Notes: generated by a model from the letters alone, not told the origin. 64,000 bases of DNA from Myxococcales bacterium (GCA_016706225.1 JADJKB010000021.1:434001-498000), one strand, 5' to 3'; positions 43,704 through 51,956 are shown, numbered from the stretch's first letter. Program-made: numbers and translations.

Positions 43704-45292
43704 TGGACGATCTCCTTTCGGTCGTAATACTCACCGCCGCGCACGTTATCGTGCTCGAGCGGTGCAGCTCTGGTGGCGGCGGGCGACCGCTGCTCGCGGT
43801 CGAGTCCCTGCCGGAGGATGGCTTCGATGTACTTGCGGTGCGGTGCGCGCGAGATGCTCGCCGTCAGCGCGAGGGCGCACGCGGCGTCCATGCGCTCGGC
43901 GCCGTGCTTCTGGGCGACACGCAGGAGGCCGAGACACGCGCGGTGGCCCTGGTCGGGATGCACGTACTGCGCGAGCGTGCGCTCGACCACGGTGGCGACC
44001 GCCGGCCCGAACGTCGAGGCCCACTCGATCATGCGCTCGGGCGGCCACGTCCGATGCTCGTGCTGCAGCGGACGATGCGCGTCGCAGGTGACCGGCGTGC
44101 CGCGCCTGCCATAGCTGCGCGGGTGGGACGCGATTCGCTCATTGTTCCGGAAGATCTCCACGATGCTCGCTGTTGCGCGCACCTCGACCTGCTGGCCGAT
44201 CAGCGTGTGCGACACGCTGTAGTGCCGGAAGTCGAACTCGACGTGGTAGTCGATGTTGACGCCGACCTTGCGCCGCTCGCGCAGCTCGTAGCGCAGCGCG
44301 GGCAGGGGCCGCATCGCCGGCAGGTCGATGCTCTCGAATGCCGAGCGACGACAGCCTTCCAGCCGCTTGAACGGCCGAGCGTTGAGGTCCTCGAGCAGCT
44401 CCGCGATGGCCTCGTTGAGCTCGCTCAGGCTGAAGAACTTACTGTTGCGCAGCCGCGCGACGATCCAGCGCTGCGCCAGCAGCACGGCCGCTTCGACCTT
44501 GGCCTTGTCCCGCGGCTTGCGCGGCCGCGCCGGGATCACCGCGAGCTCGTAGTGCCTCGCGAAGTCGAGGTAGGTCTCGTTGAGCAGCGGGTCGTAGCGG
44601 TCGGGACCGCGGACGGCGCTGCGCAGCTGATCAGGAACGAGCACCTCCGGCGACGCTCCGAAGTATTCGAGCCCGCGGATCGTCGAACCGACGAAGTCGA
44701 CGATCTTCTGGGTGAGCGTGGCCTCGGCGAAGGTGTAGTTGCTGGCGCCGAGGACCATCACGAACAGCTCGACCTCGTGCTCTTCGCCCGTCTGCGGATC
44801 GACGATGTGCGGCTTCTTGCCCGAGTAGTCGAGGAACGCCTTCTCGCCGGCGCGATGCACCTGGCGCATCGTCGGCGACAGCTTGCTCCGCCAGGCACCG
44901 TACAGCTCGCAGAACTGGCTGTAGCGGTACGGTAGCCGACTCTCGCCGCAGCCGGTCGCCGCGGCGTGATACTCCTCCCACAACAGCTGCAGCGTGACGC
45001 CAGTGCGACTCAGCTCGCGATGCAGGTGCGCGAAGTCGATCACCGCGCGCGCCGCCGGCTCGTTGTGGCCGAGGTAGCGGAACAATGCCGCCTCGACCGC
45101 CTCGTCGGTCATGGCCTCCGCGCGCTCCCACGTCAGCCCCGCCTCCCGCGCGCGCTGCAGGTAACCCGCGACAGTGCCCGTCGCGATCGCGAGCGACGCA
45201 GCGACCTCACGCTGGCTGCGGCCAGCGTCGGTCAAACGGAGAGTCTCTCGAACCTTGCGCATGCTGAGTCGTTCCATGCGCGCCGGTCGCAC
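43700..45292 (-). CDS. istA: IS21 transposase IstA
   Basis: A 530-residue DDE transposase. The N-terminal HTH is RKVRETLRLTDAGRSQREVA with SLAIATGTVAGYL. The integrase core begins at about residue 120 (AGEKAFLDYSGKKPHIVD gives the first Asp) and runs through VPDQLRSAV (second Asp) and RDKAKVEAAVLLAQRWI (Glu). The C-terminal beta-barrel part ends before the ATGA overlap with istB. It looks intact. Confidence 0.96.
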   Translation of the reverse strand: MRPARMERLSMRKVRETLRLTDAGRSQREVAASLAIATGTVAGYLQRAREAGLTWERAEAMTDEAVEAALFRYLGHNEPAARAVIDFAHLHRELSRTGVTLQLLWEEYHAAATGCGESRLPYRYSQFCELYGAWRSKLSPTMRQVHRAGEKAFLDYSGKKPHIVDPQTGEEHEVELFVMVLGASNYTFAEATLTQKIVDFVGSTIRGLEYFGASPEVLVPDQLRSAVRGPDRYDPLLNETYLDFARHYELAVIPARPRKPRDKAKVEAAVLLAQRWIVARLRNSKFFSLSELNEAIAELLEDLNARPFKRLEGCRRSAFESIDLPAMRPLPALRYELRERRKVGVNIDYHVEFDFRHYSVSHTLIGQQVEVRATASIVEIFRNNERIASHPRSYGRRGTPVTCDAHRPLQHEHRTWPPERMIEWASTFGPAVATVVERTLAQYVHPDQGHRACLGLLRVAQKHGAERMDAACALALTASISRAPHRKYIEAILRQGLDREQRSPAATRAAPLEHDNVRGGEYYDRKEIVH

Positions 45293-45354
45293 CGCACGGC
45301 AGCGGCGACCAACGCTTCGGGGAAGGACCCGCCGCTGTGCTCCGGCCAGAGAGC

Positions 45355-45495
45355 CGAGCGCTCAAGTGCGCCGGAACGGGCGCTCAAGTGGCCCGGAATC
45401 GGTGCTCAAGTGCGTCGGAACGAGCGCTCAAGTCGCGTCGGAATCGGTGCTCAAGTGCCGTCGGAACGAGCGCTCAAGTGCGTCCGGAATTCGCA
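45355..45495. repeat. IS21 terminal repeats, right side (6 units)
   Basis: Six direct repeats of 22-23 bases start near 45356, 45379, 45401, 45423, 45446 and 45468. Each has the form GCTCAAGTG, then 3-5 bases, then CGGAA. They might be mistaken for a CRISPR array, but there are no unique spacers of constant length. They are the multiple transposase sites of an IS21 end. Six is more than the two or three commonly seen. Confidence 0.85.
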
Positions 45496-45680
45496 CTACC
45501 ACACAGGATACTCGCAGAAACTTGCGCGCGCGGTGCGGTGCGTCCACGAGCGCGGTACGCAGAAGTCCTTCAGATTTCGCGGGCGACCCGACGGCTCGTC
45601 TGCCAGGAGTCGCGTCCACCGACCTCTCTGCCGGCGTGACGCCCGGCCAAGACAGATTGCCGGCTCGGCGGCGGCCAGAC

Positions 45681-47216
45681 TTAGGGCGCGGCCACAGGCG
45701 CGGTGATGATCGGCACGCCCAGCTTACTAGCAAGTACGCGGAGCTTGACCCAGGCCCGGGAATGCTTGTCTACCATCGGTGCCACGAGTCCAAGCAACGC
45801 CGGCTGCGCAGGGCTCAGGCGGTTCACTTCTGTAGCGTCAATCAACACGTCAAGGACTCTCCCGCGATCGAGCAGAGACTGACTCGTCAGGCGTGCCGTA
45901 ATCACGCCAATGTTCCTGGGTAGACACAGCGAAGCGTTGAACTGAAGAAGCTCGGCGGTATCGAGTCCGGAGTCGAAGAGAGTCCTCCTATAATCGACGC
46001 CGGCCAAAAACCGCACATCCCAATGAACCGGTGTGTTCTCCAGCGCCCAATCGACCACCGGTCGTACCGCCAACAGCTCCTCGAAGAGCGCTGACACAGA
46101 AAGACGGAGTTTTGGAGGTTTCGGGACCAGCGCACCCTCTATCTCCCAGTCGTCTGGTTCCCAGTAAGTCGATGCCTTGCCCGTGCGCCCCCGATGCAGA
46201 ATGAGCTTCGGGTTGTTGTTCTCGTCGCGGTCGGTGGAGTCCCGAAGCTCGTAGTGCGCGTGCGAGCCCAGGTTGTCGTCGTGTGTGTAGACGACTTCCA
46301 CAGCCGCTGCGGCCATCCCTAACGGCTCGACTCGGGATTGAGACGGCTCGAACTCACGTGTCGTCGCTGGTTCGGAGAAGCCTGTAAGGGTTACAGCATG
46401 GCCATCCCTCATTTTTCCCCCGTCGCGCCCTGGTCTTGCTTTGGTGAGCAGCAGGATCACGGGGAGCTGCGACCGAAGGCAAGCCACCATCTGGGCGCGA
46501 AAGAAGTCTCGGTTATCCGAAGGCTCAAGCACATCTGCGACGTAGCCAAGCGCGTTGAGCGCCTCCGCCATCTGCGTCCAAGTCAGCCCGTTCTGGGCCG
46601 GAAACGGGCTCTTCGCCGCGACGGTGATCGCCGACGGCGTCGGCGTGCGGTACCCGGCAACTCTCGCCACGCGCTGTAGCGCCGACCACAGCGCAGTGGA
46701 TGCGCAGACGGCGGCGCCCTGGTCCTGCTGTTGGTAAGCGAGGCCGTCAACGCGCAAGCGCAATCCGAGCAAGTGCACATGGTACGGGCGCACCACTTCA
46801 TAGTGCCGACGACCGGCGATTGGGTACGTCTTGAGCACGGTCCGCCCTATGCTCGCCCCGTCAAGAGGACGGACCACAACAAAGCCCAGGTACGCCTCCT
46901 GGAGTTCGCGCTCCACCGACTCGGTCTGGCCGTTGCAGGCCGCGTGCAGCCTGGCCAGCAAGTCCTCGGGCGACGAGGTAAAGAAGTGCAGGCGACTGCA
47001 CTGCGGCGGAGGCGCGCGGAAGGACCTCGCGTAGTAGCTCACGAAGTCATCGAGGAAGTGCCGATCGACGTAGCGCGTCTCGACAAGAATGCTGTGCGCG
47101 CCTAGGTCCGTGAGGTATTCAAACAGGTACAGCGACGCGCGCGACCCGCCACGCAGCCAGTGTTCAAGCTCCCCTTCTGCAAACGGGCGAACCACGACGC
47201 TAGGAGCGTCGGACAT
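45681..47216 (-). CDS. Papain-like (C39-like) cysteine peptidase
   Basis: A 511-residue protein. Residues 1-155 form an N-terminal alpha/beta domain (LGAHSILVETRYVDRHFLDD) of unknown type. The protease core has the oxyanion glutamine and nucleophile in QQDQGAAVCASTALW (Q166, C171), the histidine H273 in DGHAVTLTGF, and an aspartate near 313 in THDDNLGSH. All catalytic residues are present. There is no signal peptide, ABC or membrane part, so it is not a bacteriocin exporter but a cytoplasmic protease. A 62-aa protein gene ends three bases upstream and is surely co-transcribed. The target is unknown. Confidence 0.8.
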   Translation of the reverse strand: MSDAPSVVVRPFAEGELEHWLRGGSRASLYLFEYLTDLGAHSILVETRYVDRHFLDDFVSYYARSFRAPPPQCSRLHFFTSSPEDLLARLHAACNGQTESVERELQEAYLGFVVVRPLDGASIGRTVLKTYPIAGRRHYEVVRPYHVHLLGLRLRVDGLAYQQQDQGAAVCASTALWSALQRVARVAGYRTPTPSAITVAAKSPFPAQNGLTWTQMAEALNALGYVADVLEPSDNRDFFRAQMVACLRSQLPVILLLTKARPGRDGGKMRDGHAVTLTGFSEPATTREFEPSQSRVEPLGMAAAAVEVVYTHDDNLGSHAHYELRDSTDRDENNNPKLILHRGRTGKASTYWEPDDWEIEGALVPKPPKLRLSVSALFEELLAVRPVVDWALENTPVHWDVRFLAGVDYRRTLFDSGLDTAELLQFNASLCLPRNIGVITARLTSQSLLDRGRVLDVLIDATEVNRLSPAQPALLGLVAPMVDKHSRAWVKLRVLASKLGVPIITAPVAAP

Positions 47217-47219
47217 TCG

Positions 47220-47408
47220 TCACCGGAACCGAACGCTTGGCGGCACCCCGATGGCAGGGGGCGTCTGCTGCGCCTTCTGCCTTTCGCGCTTCCCGCGCTC
47301 CAGTGCCTCCTGAACTTCGTGCTCGTTGGACGGCTTCGCAGCCTCAGCAGCCGCGAGTGCCTCGTCCGAAAGGGTCCGCAAGGCGGCGGGCTTTTCGGTC
47401 TTGTTCAT
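47220..47408 (-). CDS. Small partner protein of the papain-like protease (62 aa)
   Basis: ATG 47408 follows a GGAGG nine bases away. The 62 residues begin MNKTEKPAALRTLSDEALAA and continue as a charged helix (NEHEVQEALERGKRERQKAQQ), with a Pro-rich end (TPPAIGVPPSVRFR). It has no known domain. It might be a protease inhibitor, a protease substrate, or a RiPP-like precursor, since LSDEALAAAEAA resembles leader peptides. The protease gene begins three bases after its stop, which argues for a fixed pair. Confidence 0.7.
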   Translation of the reverse strand: MNKTEKPAALRTLSDEALAAAEAAKPSNEHEVQEALERGKRERQKAQQTPPAIGVPPSVRFR

Positions 47409-47438
47409 GGCGACACCCTCCATTGAAATTCGCACGCA

Positions 47439-47467
47439 AGCCAAGAACCCGAGTCGGGTTCTTGGCT
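47439..47467 (-). promoter_or_regulatory. Perfect 14-bp-arm inverted repeat in leader of the protease operon
   Basis: AGCCAAGAACCCGA is followed by one G and by its exact complement TCGGGTTCTTGGCT. It starts 31 bases before the ATG of the small protein. It may be an operator or, if transcribed, a very stable hairpin in the leader. No U-run follows on the gene strand, so a simple terminator is less likely. Confidence 0.7.
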
Positions 47468-47536
47468 CATCCGTTCAGTGTCCGTCAATCCGAATGTTTT
47501 GAGACTTCCACAAAAAAGCAATCAACTTGGATGTTT

Positions 47537-47562
47537 ACAAAAAATGAACGGACATTTTTTGT
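47537..47562 (-). promoter_or_regulatory. AT-rich perfect palindrome upstream of the protease operon
   Basis: ACAAAAAATG and CATTTTTTGT are exact complements separated by AACGGA. The location, about 130 bases before the start codon in an unusually AT-rich patch, fits a repressor or activator site beside a promoter. On the gene strand TTGATT near 47520 could be a -35 box. Confidence 0.65.
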
Positions 47563-47837
47563 CTCCGTGTTCACTTGGCGGGCCAAGGCTGTCAAGAGGT
47601 GCGCAAATAGCATGGGGGGCGGACCGAGTCCCGGTCACCGGCTCCTAGTCCTGGTCTTGGACGGGTATCGGAAGTGGAGGAGTTGGCGGGAACGCCGAGG
47701 AGACTTGGGAGCTGCCGACGTCGCCGTTTGGAGTGACGGCGAGCCGGACCGCGGCTGACGACCCCAAATCTAGCGGCGGCGCGGAGTTGCCCAGAGCCGG
47801 CAACATGCGTACAGTACCACCACGATCGGAGGCAGCC

Positions 47838-48059
47838 ATGGACCCCAAGAAGTTCGCGGCGCTTGAGCGGCGCGTTCTCGACGTGATCCCATCGAAGGGG
47901 TCGAAGCCCATCGCGGAAGTCATTGAGTCCTTCGGCAAAGACGGCACGGGATACGGTCGAAGTGACGCGAAGGCAGCGATTCTCGGGCTAAAGGCTGACG
48001 GCAAGGTTACTCTGGATCAGAGCGGGAACGTGAGTCGGACAGCGAGTGGCGCGCGATAA
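47838..48059 (+). CDS. Small winged-helix-like protein coupled to dGTPase
   Basis: A 73-residue protein from ATG 47838, eight bases after CGGAGG. KKFAALERRVLDVIPSKGSK is followed by AEVIESFGKDG and KAAILGLKADGKVTLDQSGNVSRTA, a helix-helix-helix-wing order. It overlaps the dGTPase gene by 14 bases (GTG 48046). It could regulate the operon or sense DNA for the enzyme. Confidence 0.65.
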   Translation: MDPKKFAALERRVLDVIPSKGSKPIAEVIESFGKDGTGYGRSDAKAAILGLKADGKVTLDQSGNVSRTASGAR

Positions 48060-49386
48060 GAGACGTCACTCCGCTGCAAAAGCCGGGGACGCTCGTAGCT
48101 GGAGCGCGATCGACCGTGATCGCGTTCTGCACACGTCGGCTTTCCGACGGCTGGACTCGGTCACTCAGGTCGTAGCGCCTGAGGAGGGGCACGTGTTTCA
48201 CAACCGCCTCACGCACTCCATGAAGGTCGGGCAAGTTGCGCGACGGATCGCTGAAAAGGTCGCGAAGGGGCTCAAGGACGAGAAGCTGAAGCCGGACCCG
48301 GAGGTGGCGGAGGCCGCTGGATTTGCGCACGATCTAGGACACCCGCCATTCGGACATGCAGCAGAGACGGCGCTGGATGACTTGGTCACCGCCGAGGGTC
48401 TGTCGGACGGCTACGAGGGCAACGCCCAGACGTTCAGAATAGTCACCAAGCTGGCAGTTCGAACCCACAAGCACCTCGGGCTCGACCTGACGCGCGCCAC
48501 TCTGTCGGCCGTTCTGAAGTACCCCTGGTACAGAGCAGCCAAGGAAGGGAAGGACGTCATCGAGCGAGATGGCGGGCGGCTCGACAAGCACAAGAAGTGG
48601 GGTGCTTACAGGACCGAAGAGCAGGACTTCGAGTTTTGTCGGCGCGGTGGCCCGCCCGGAGACGCTCGCAGCATCGAAGCTCAGTGCATGGAGCTGGCGG
48701 ACGACATCGCGTACTCGATCCATGACGCTGAGGACTTCTATCGTGCGGGAATCGTCCCGCTGGATCGGCTGGCCGCGAGCGACGATGGTCTATCCCCCGA
48801 AGCGGAGCGATTCCTGAAGCGAGCGTTTGACCGCAGCGGCACTACTGGCAAGACGCAGCAGAAGCTCGCAGATGCTTTCAAGGTCGCCATGGCTGCGTGC
48901 GCGGTGGCCGAGTCCTACAGAGGCACGTATCACCACCGCGCCAAGCTCCGAATGTGGACTTCTGACCAGATCCAAGACCTCGTGAACGGGATCAACGTCA
49001 CGGAGAAGTCGGGGCAGGTGTTGCTCAGCCTTCCGGAGAATCTTCGCAACCGTATCGAAATTCTGAAAGAGCTGACCTGGGTCTACGTGATCTTGAATCC
49101 ACGACTCGCCACGCAGCAGGTCGGGCACAGGCGGATCGTCGAAGAACTCTTCGAGGACTACCTTGACGCGGTGAAGAAAAAGAAACGACACGTCCTTCCG
49201 GGACGTTTCGCAGATCAGCCGGCTGGAACGTCGAAAGAACTCTACGCAGGTCTTAGCCCAGCCAAGCGGCGCGTCCGACTCGTCGCGGACATCGTGTCGA
49301 GCATGACCGACCAGGAAGCGCTGATGCTACATCGTCGGCTCCGCGGGACAGCGCCGGGGTCTGCCCTCGATGGACGGGTCCTGTAG
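48046..49386 (+). CDS. dgt: dGTPase-like HD-domain dNTP triphosphohydrolase
   Basis: A 446-residue HD hydrolase of the Dgt family. R-T-S-A-F-R-R-L and QV start the domain; H52 and H57 lie in FHNRLTHSMKV, the HD pair H95-D96 in FAHDLGHPPFGH, and a further aspartate in LADDIAYSIHDAED. All metal ligands are visible. These enzymes hydrolyse dGTP to deoxyguanosine and triphosphate. dGTPases that drain dNTP pools are known to stop phage replication, and the place at the right edge of a defence-rich island fits that role. Start GTG overlaps the winged-helix gene. Confidence 0.93.
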   Translation: MARDKRRHSAAKAGDARSWSAIDRDRVLHTSAFRRLDSVTQVVAPEEGHVFHNRLTHSMKVGQVARRIAEKVAKGLKDEKLKPDPEVAEAAGFAHDLGHPPFGHAAETALDDLVTAEGLSDGYEGNAQTFRIVTKLAVRTHKHLGLDLTRATLSAVLKYPWYRAAKEGKDVIERDGGRLDKHKKWGAYRTEEQDFEFCRRGGPPGDARSIEAQCMELADDIAYSIHDAEDFYRAGIVPLDRLAASDDGLSPEAERFLKRAFDRSGTTGKTQQKLADAFKVAMAACAVAESYRGTYHHRAKLRMWTSDQIQDLVNGINVTEKSGQVLLSLPENLRNRIEILKELTWVYVILNPRLATQQVGHRRIVEELFEDYLDAVKKKKRHVLPGRFADQPAGTSKELYAGLSPAKRRVRLVADIVSSMTDQEALMLHRRLRGTAPGSALDGRVL

Positions 49387-49773
49387 GAGCGGTGGGAACG
49401 TAGTGCGCAAGGAACGACCCGCCGAACTTGACACCACCGGCGCCGTTGCCGCCATGTTGCCGCGACCCTGCACCAACCGACGGAACCAGACGGTACGGCG
49501 CGGACCGCGCCGGGATCGAACATCGTCAACGACTTCGCGAGGTTCTTGGCCAAGTCCGCGTGCCCGCGCGGTTTCTCGCTAGGTCGTTTTCAAAATTCGA
49601 TTCCCGGCGCCTCCACCATTGCAATGAATTCGAACCTCCTTCCGCGACCCGGAGGAGGTTCAGACTCTCGAATTTGCACCGGACCCGGAAGAACGGCCGC
49701 CCGACTTCCGGCTTCTCCGGTGTGAGGGTCACTGGGCCGGTGAGCCGCCGGAGCGCCAGCGCTGAGCTCCCGG
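49387..49773. other. Island right end, non-coding
   Basis: This interval carries the att core at 49594-49618 and nothing I can call a gene. An 18-base stretch GTTGCCGCCATGTTGCCG at 49445-49462 is identical to the end of the integrase gene at 11684-11701. The sequence after the att core (from TTGCAATGAA) is the start of the duplicated AbiE unit. Confidence 0.6.
49594..49618 (+). other. att core, copy 2 (right end of the 38-kb island)
   Basis: Twenty-five bases identical to 51932-51956 and with one change to 11614-11638, ending TTCCCGGCGCCTCCACCA. It marks the likely right boundary of the island that starts next to the integrase. Confidence 0.75.
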
Positions 49774-50256
49774 TCACGTGCTCTCTGTTTCGGGCGGCAG
49801 CGCGTCGGCCGCCGCCTCGAGCAAATGGAACGTCACTGAAACGGGGTCGATGTCGAATGCGAGGGTGCCCCGTTTTCGTTCGTCGCTCATGACGTAGTGG
49901 CAGTTGACGATCATGAGTCGATTCGGCCCGTCGATCTCGACAAGCGCGAGCGGCTGGATGGTGAAGCTGTCCTCACCATCAATCTTGTCCTTGACCACGA
50001 AGTCCTCGAACGACAACGCGATTCCATAGTGCTCGCCGAGGACGCGGCAAAGCGCCTCATGGTTGCGCTTCTCGCCCTCGTTGTAGGGCGCCAGAAGATC
50101 GTCGTGGCTCGCGCAGAAGAGGGTGCCCGCGTGCCGAGCTTCCTCAATCAGCCGTTTGGCTTGCTCTGGCATCACCCGTCGATGGATGAAGTTGCCTTCC
50201 GGGATGTTCTCCAGGCCGACATGCCAGAACGAAACAGACAAGCTTGCGGATTTCAT
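49774..50256 (-). CDS. Hypothetical protein of the duplicated AbiE unit, copy 1
   Basis: A 160-residue protein from ATG 50256. It reads SASLSVSFWHVGLENIPEGNF, then a helix PEQAKRLIEEARHAG, then strands (IDGEDSFTIQPLALVEIDG, NRLMIVNCHYVMSD, LAFDIDPVSVTFHLLEAA). No family is recognised. The C-terminus ends with a normal stop. A shortened copy lies at 52057-52374. It may be the third gene of an AbiE-linked cassette. It is about 100 bases from the toxin remnant on the same strand. Confidence 0.6.
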   Translation of the reverse strand: MKSASLSVSFWHVGLENIPEGNFIHRRVMPEQAKRLIEEARHAGTLFCASHDDLLAPYNEGEKRNHEALCRVLGEHYGIALSFEDFVVKDKIDGEDSFTIQPLALVEIDGPNRLMIVNCHYVMSDERKRGTLAFDIDPVSVTFHLLEAAADALPPETEST

Positions 50257-50358
50257 CGAGCGCTCGGATGTTCGGGCGGCCGTTGCGAGAGCGCGCAAGG
50301 ACGCTCCGTCCCCATCTTAACCCATCGCGACCATCCCAGGTGAGCGACCGACTCTCGG

Positions 50359-51082
50359 CTACGGGCCCCACTTCCACACCGACGGCGTCCAGAGCTGCGA
50401 CGCCGTACCGTCGAGCACGGGGTTCAGGAATGCTTCGAGAGCGCGCGTGAGGACATGGACGTCTGCCCAAGGCAGGTCGTCCTCCGCGACCATCCGCGCG
50501 TACGGAGCTGCCCACCCAGGAGGCGGCGCGGGAAGAGCGTCCGGAAGTGCATGCGTCTTGCGCGCGCTGAAGGTCTGTTCGAGCGCCCGACGAAGCCCCT
50601 CAGGTTCGATCTCGCGAACACCCGCGAGGAGCGCGATGTCTGGAAGATCCTTCACTCGCGAGTTCGGACGCTTGCGCGGAAGCGTGTAGGCGTGAAGCTT
50701 TTCCGCGATGTGCGTCTCGAGCGGGTAGAGCCGCAGCGTGGGGGGCTCGATGCCAGCGAACCCGAGCACGTCCCCGGCCACCACCATGTCCGGTTCGCCA
50801 AAGATGGGGTCCGCGAAGGCAATGTCGAGGCCGAACCGTTGGCCGTAGGGCTTGCCGGAGGTCAATGTCCTTGGTGGCGCGGGCGCGCTCGACGCGAAGC
50901 TCCACGACGAGCCCCCCCTTGAGCATGGCACTGTCGCCTAGCTCGCGTGTGATGCGCGCGAGGAAACGGTCGAAGACTAGAAGCTGACGCTTGCGTGCGA
51001 AGTCGTTCCCGCTGGACGACGTGGAGCGCAGGCGGGTCTCGACGGCCTGCTTGAACGCGGCGGCGGTGGCGTAGCGGTTCAC
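50359..51082 (-). pseudogene. abiEii: AbiEii-type nucleotidyltransferase toxin, internal deletion (copy 1)
   Basis: The N-terminal part (MNRYATAAAFKQAVETRLRS, LLVFDRFLARI, LKGGLVVELR, RATKDIDL) and the C-terminal part (RFGLDIAFADPIFGEPDMVV, FAGIEPPTLRLYPLETHIAE, KLHAYTLPRKRPNSRVKDLPD) are typical of AbiEii toxins. They are in different frames and meet at about 50860, so roughly 55-75 residues that should lie between TKDIDL and FGLDIAF are missing. The KDID pair needed for nucleotide transfer is present but the domain cannot fold normally. It begins inside the AbiEi stop (GTGA). The toxin is almost surely dead. Confidence 0.85.
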
Positions 51083-51648
51083 GCGGCCCTCCGGCGTGCC
51101 TGAACCGCCTTCGCGCCGTCCCTGTCTATGAGCCCGCGTGCCCGCGCCTGTCGAACTGCGGCCTCGATGAACTCGGGTGCCACATGCGCGTCCACGCAAT
51201 CGATCAGAGTCCGAAGCGCGTTCGTCACGGGGAACGCGCCAATCTCGATGCGCTCGTTCTTCGGAACGTCACCGTGGTGAAGAAGGACCCCCTTCGGCAC
51301 GCGGAAGCGACGTTTGATCCAGCCCGTGGGAAGCGTCAGGTTCACCTTTCGCGGGAGCGCATCCGAGAGGTTGAGGAGCATGAGCGCGGTCTCATGCGAG
51401 AAGACCCCCTCCCTGTCCGACCAGAGCCAGATTGCGGCAAGGTCCTCGTGCTCGCCCGCCGGAAAGTGAACGATTCGATAGACGCCACGCCGAACGCGGG
51501 TAATCCGCCCGTTCTTCAGGTACTTGAGCAGGAGCTGCGGGGAGTACCCCGCCTCAGCCGCTTGCTTCGTGGTGAAGTGACCCTCCTGACCGACCGCGAA
51601 CTCGAACAGGCGGTCCCAGCTCGGAGCAGGCTCGACGTGAGAAGGCAC
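51079..51648 (-). CDS. abiEi: AbiEi antitoxin, copy 1
   Basis: A 189-residue antitoxin from GTG 51648; a TTG at 51684 would extend it by 12 residues but would overlap repeated operator-like DNA. The winged-helix N-terminus is GHFTTKQAAEAGYSPQLLLK with YLKNGRITRVRRGVYRIVHFP, and the C-terminal part (FSHETALMLLNLSDALPRKVN, PVTNALRTLIDCVDAHV) is the AbiEi_4-type domain. It binds operators and neutralises AbiEii. The protein looks intact even though its toxin is not. It is over 90 percent identical by eye to copy 2. Confidence 0.92.
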   Translation of the reverse strand: MPSHVEPAPSWDRLFEFAVGQEGHFTTKQAAEAGYSPQLLLKYLKNGRITRVRRGVYRIVHFPAGEHEDLAAIWLWSDREGVFSHETALMLLNLSDALPRKVNLTLPTGWIKRRFRVPKGVLLHHGDVPKNERIEIGAFPVTNALRTLIDCVDAHVAPEFIEAAVRQARARGLIDRDGAKAVQARRRAA

Positions 51649-51663
51649 GGCACAGAACGTAAC

Positions 51664-51716
51664 CGATAGTTTAGTTTTGTGCAAGTACGTTTCTAAACCA
51701 GTGGTTTAGTTTTGTG
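51664..51716 (-). promoter_or_regulatory. AbiE operator, copy 1: palindrome plus direct repeat
   Basis: The perfect palindrome CTAAACC-AGT-GGTTTAG lies at 51693-51709. In addition, GTTTAGTTTTGTGC occurs twice (51669-51682 and 51704-51717). AbiEi antitoxins are known to repress their own promoter by binding inverted repeats, and the place just upstream of the antitoxin start fits. Confidence 0.75.
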
Positions 51717-51779
51717 CGGGGCGCGCTCGGCGAGCCTTCACCTCGAGCTGGATGGCGCCCGCGCCACCGGGCTCACGCC

Positions 51780-51956
51780 CCGTCTCCAAAATGTCTCCAC
51801 GACCCCGGTCGATCTACGCAAACCCATGTCGACTCACGTCGACACGCGCGCGCCGTGGAAGCGCCGGAACATCGAACACTCGAGACGGAAAGACAAGCGA
51901 CATCGCCGCGTTTGAAAGAGCGTCTCGTGAGAATTCGATTCCCGGCGCCTCCACCA
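51780..51956 (+). repeat. 177-bp island-end repeat, copy 2 (contains att core)
   Basis: It aligns without gaps to 11462-11638, including the shared middle CATCGCCGCGTTTGAAAGAG and the att core at the end. It means two elements with the same right end were inserted at this locus, the first ending at 11638 and another at 51956. Confidence 0.8.
51932..51956 (+). other. att core, copy 3
   Basis: Identical to 49594-49618. Unlike that copy, it is preceded by the 177-base arm. It is followed by the second, decayed copy of the AbiE unit (homology continues for about 1.5 kb). Confidence 0.75.

Larger units (their letters stand above)
42842..45495 (-). mobile_element. IS21-family insertion sequence with 6-bp target duplication
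   Basis: A 2654-base element. The left end TGCGTATTCCG and the right end (read inward) TGCGAATTCCG match, and both lead into multiple terminal repeats of about 22 bases. The sequence CTACCA lies directly outside both ends (42836-42841 and 45496-45501). IS21 elements make 4-8 base duplications, so this fits. It encodes istA and istB on the minus strand, both intact. Confidence 0.93.

Noticed and set aside
43703..44935. 410-aa open frame on the plus strand
   Set aside because: It is the shadow of istA.
45355..45495. CRISPR-like array of short direct repeats
   Set aside because: Unit and spacing are both about 22 bases with no unique spacers, and inverted copies exist at the other IS21 end. 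They are transposase-binding repeats.
47220..47408. RiPP precursor as a firm call
   Set aside because: The leader-like LSDEALAAAEAA and the C39-like partner are suggestive, but there is no Gly-Gly cleavage site, modifying enzyme or exporter.
47439..47467. Rho-independent terminator
   Set aside because: The stem is perfect, but it lies upstream of the gene on its own strand and is not followed by a T-run in either direction.
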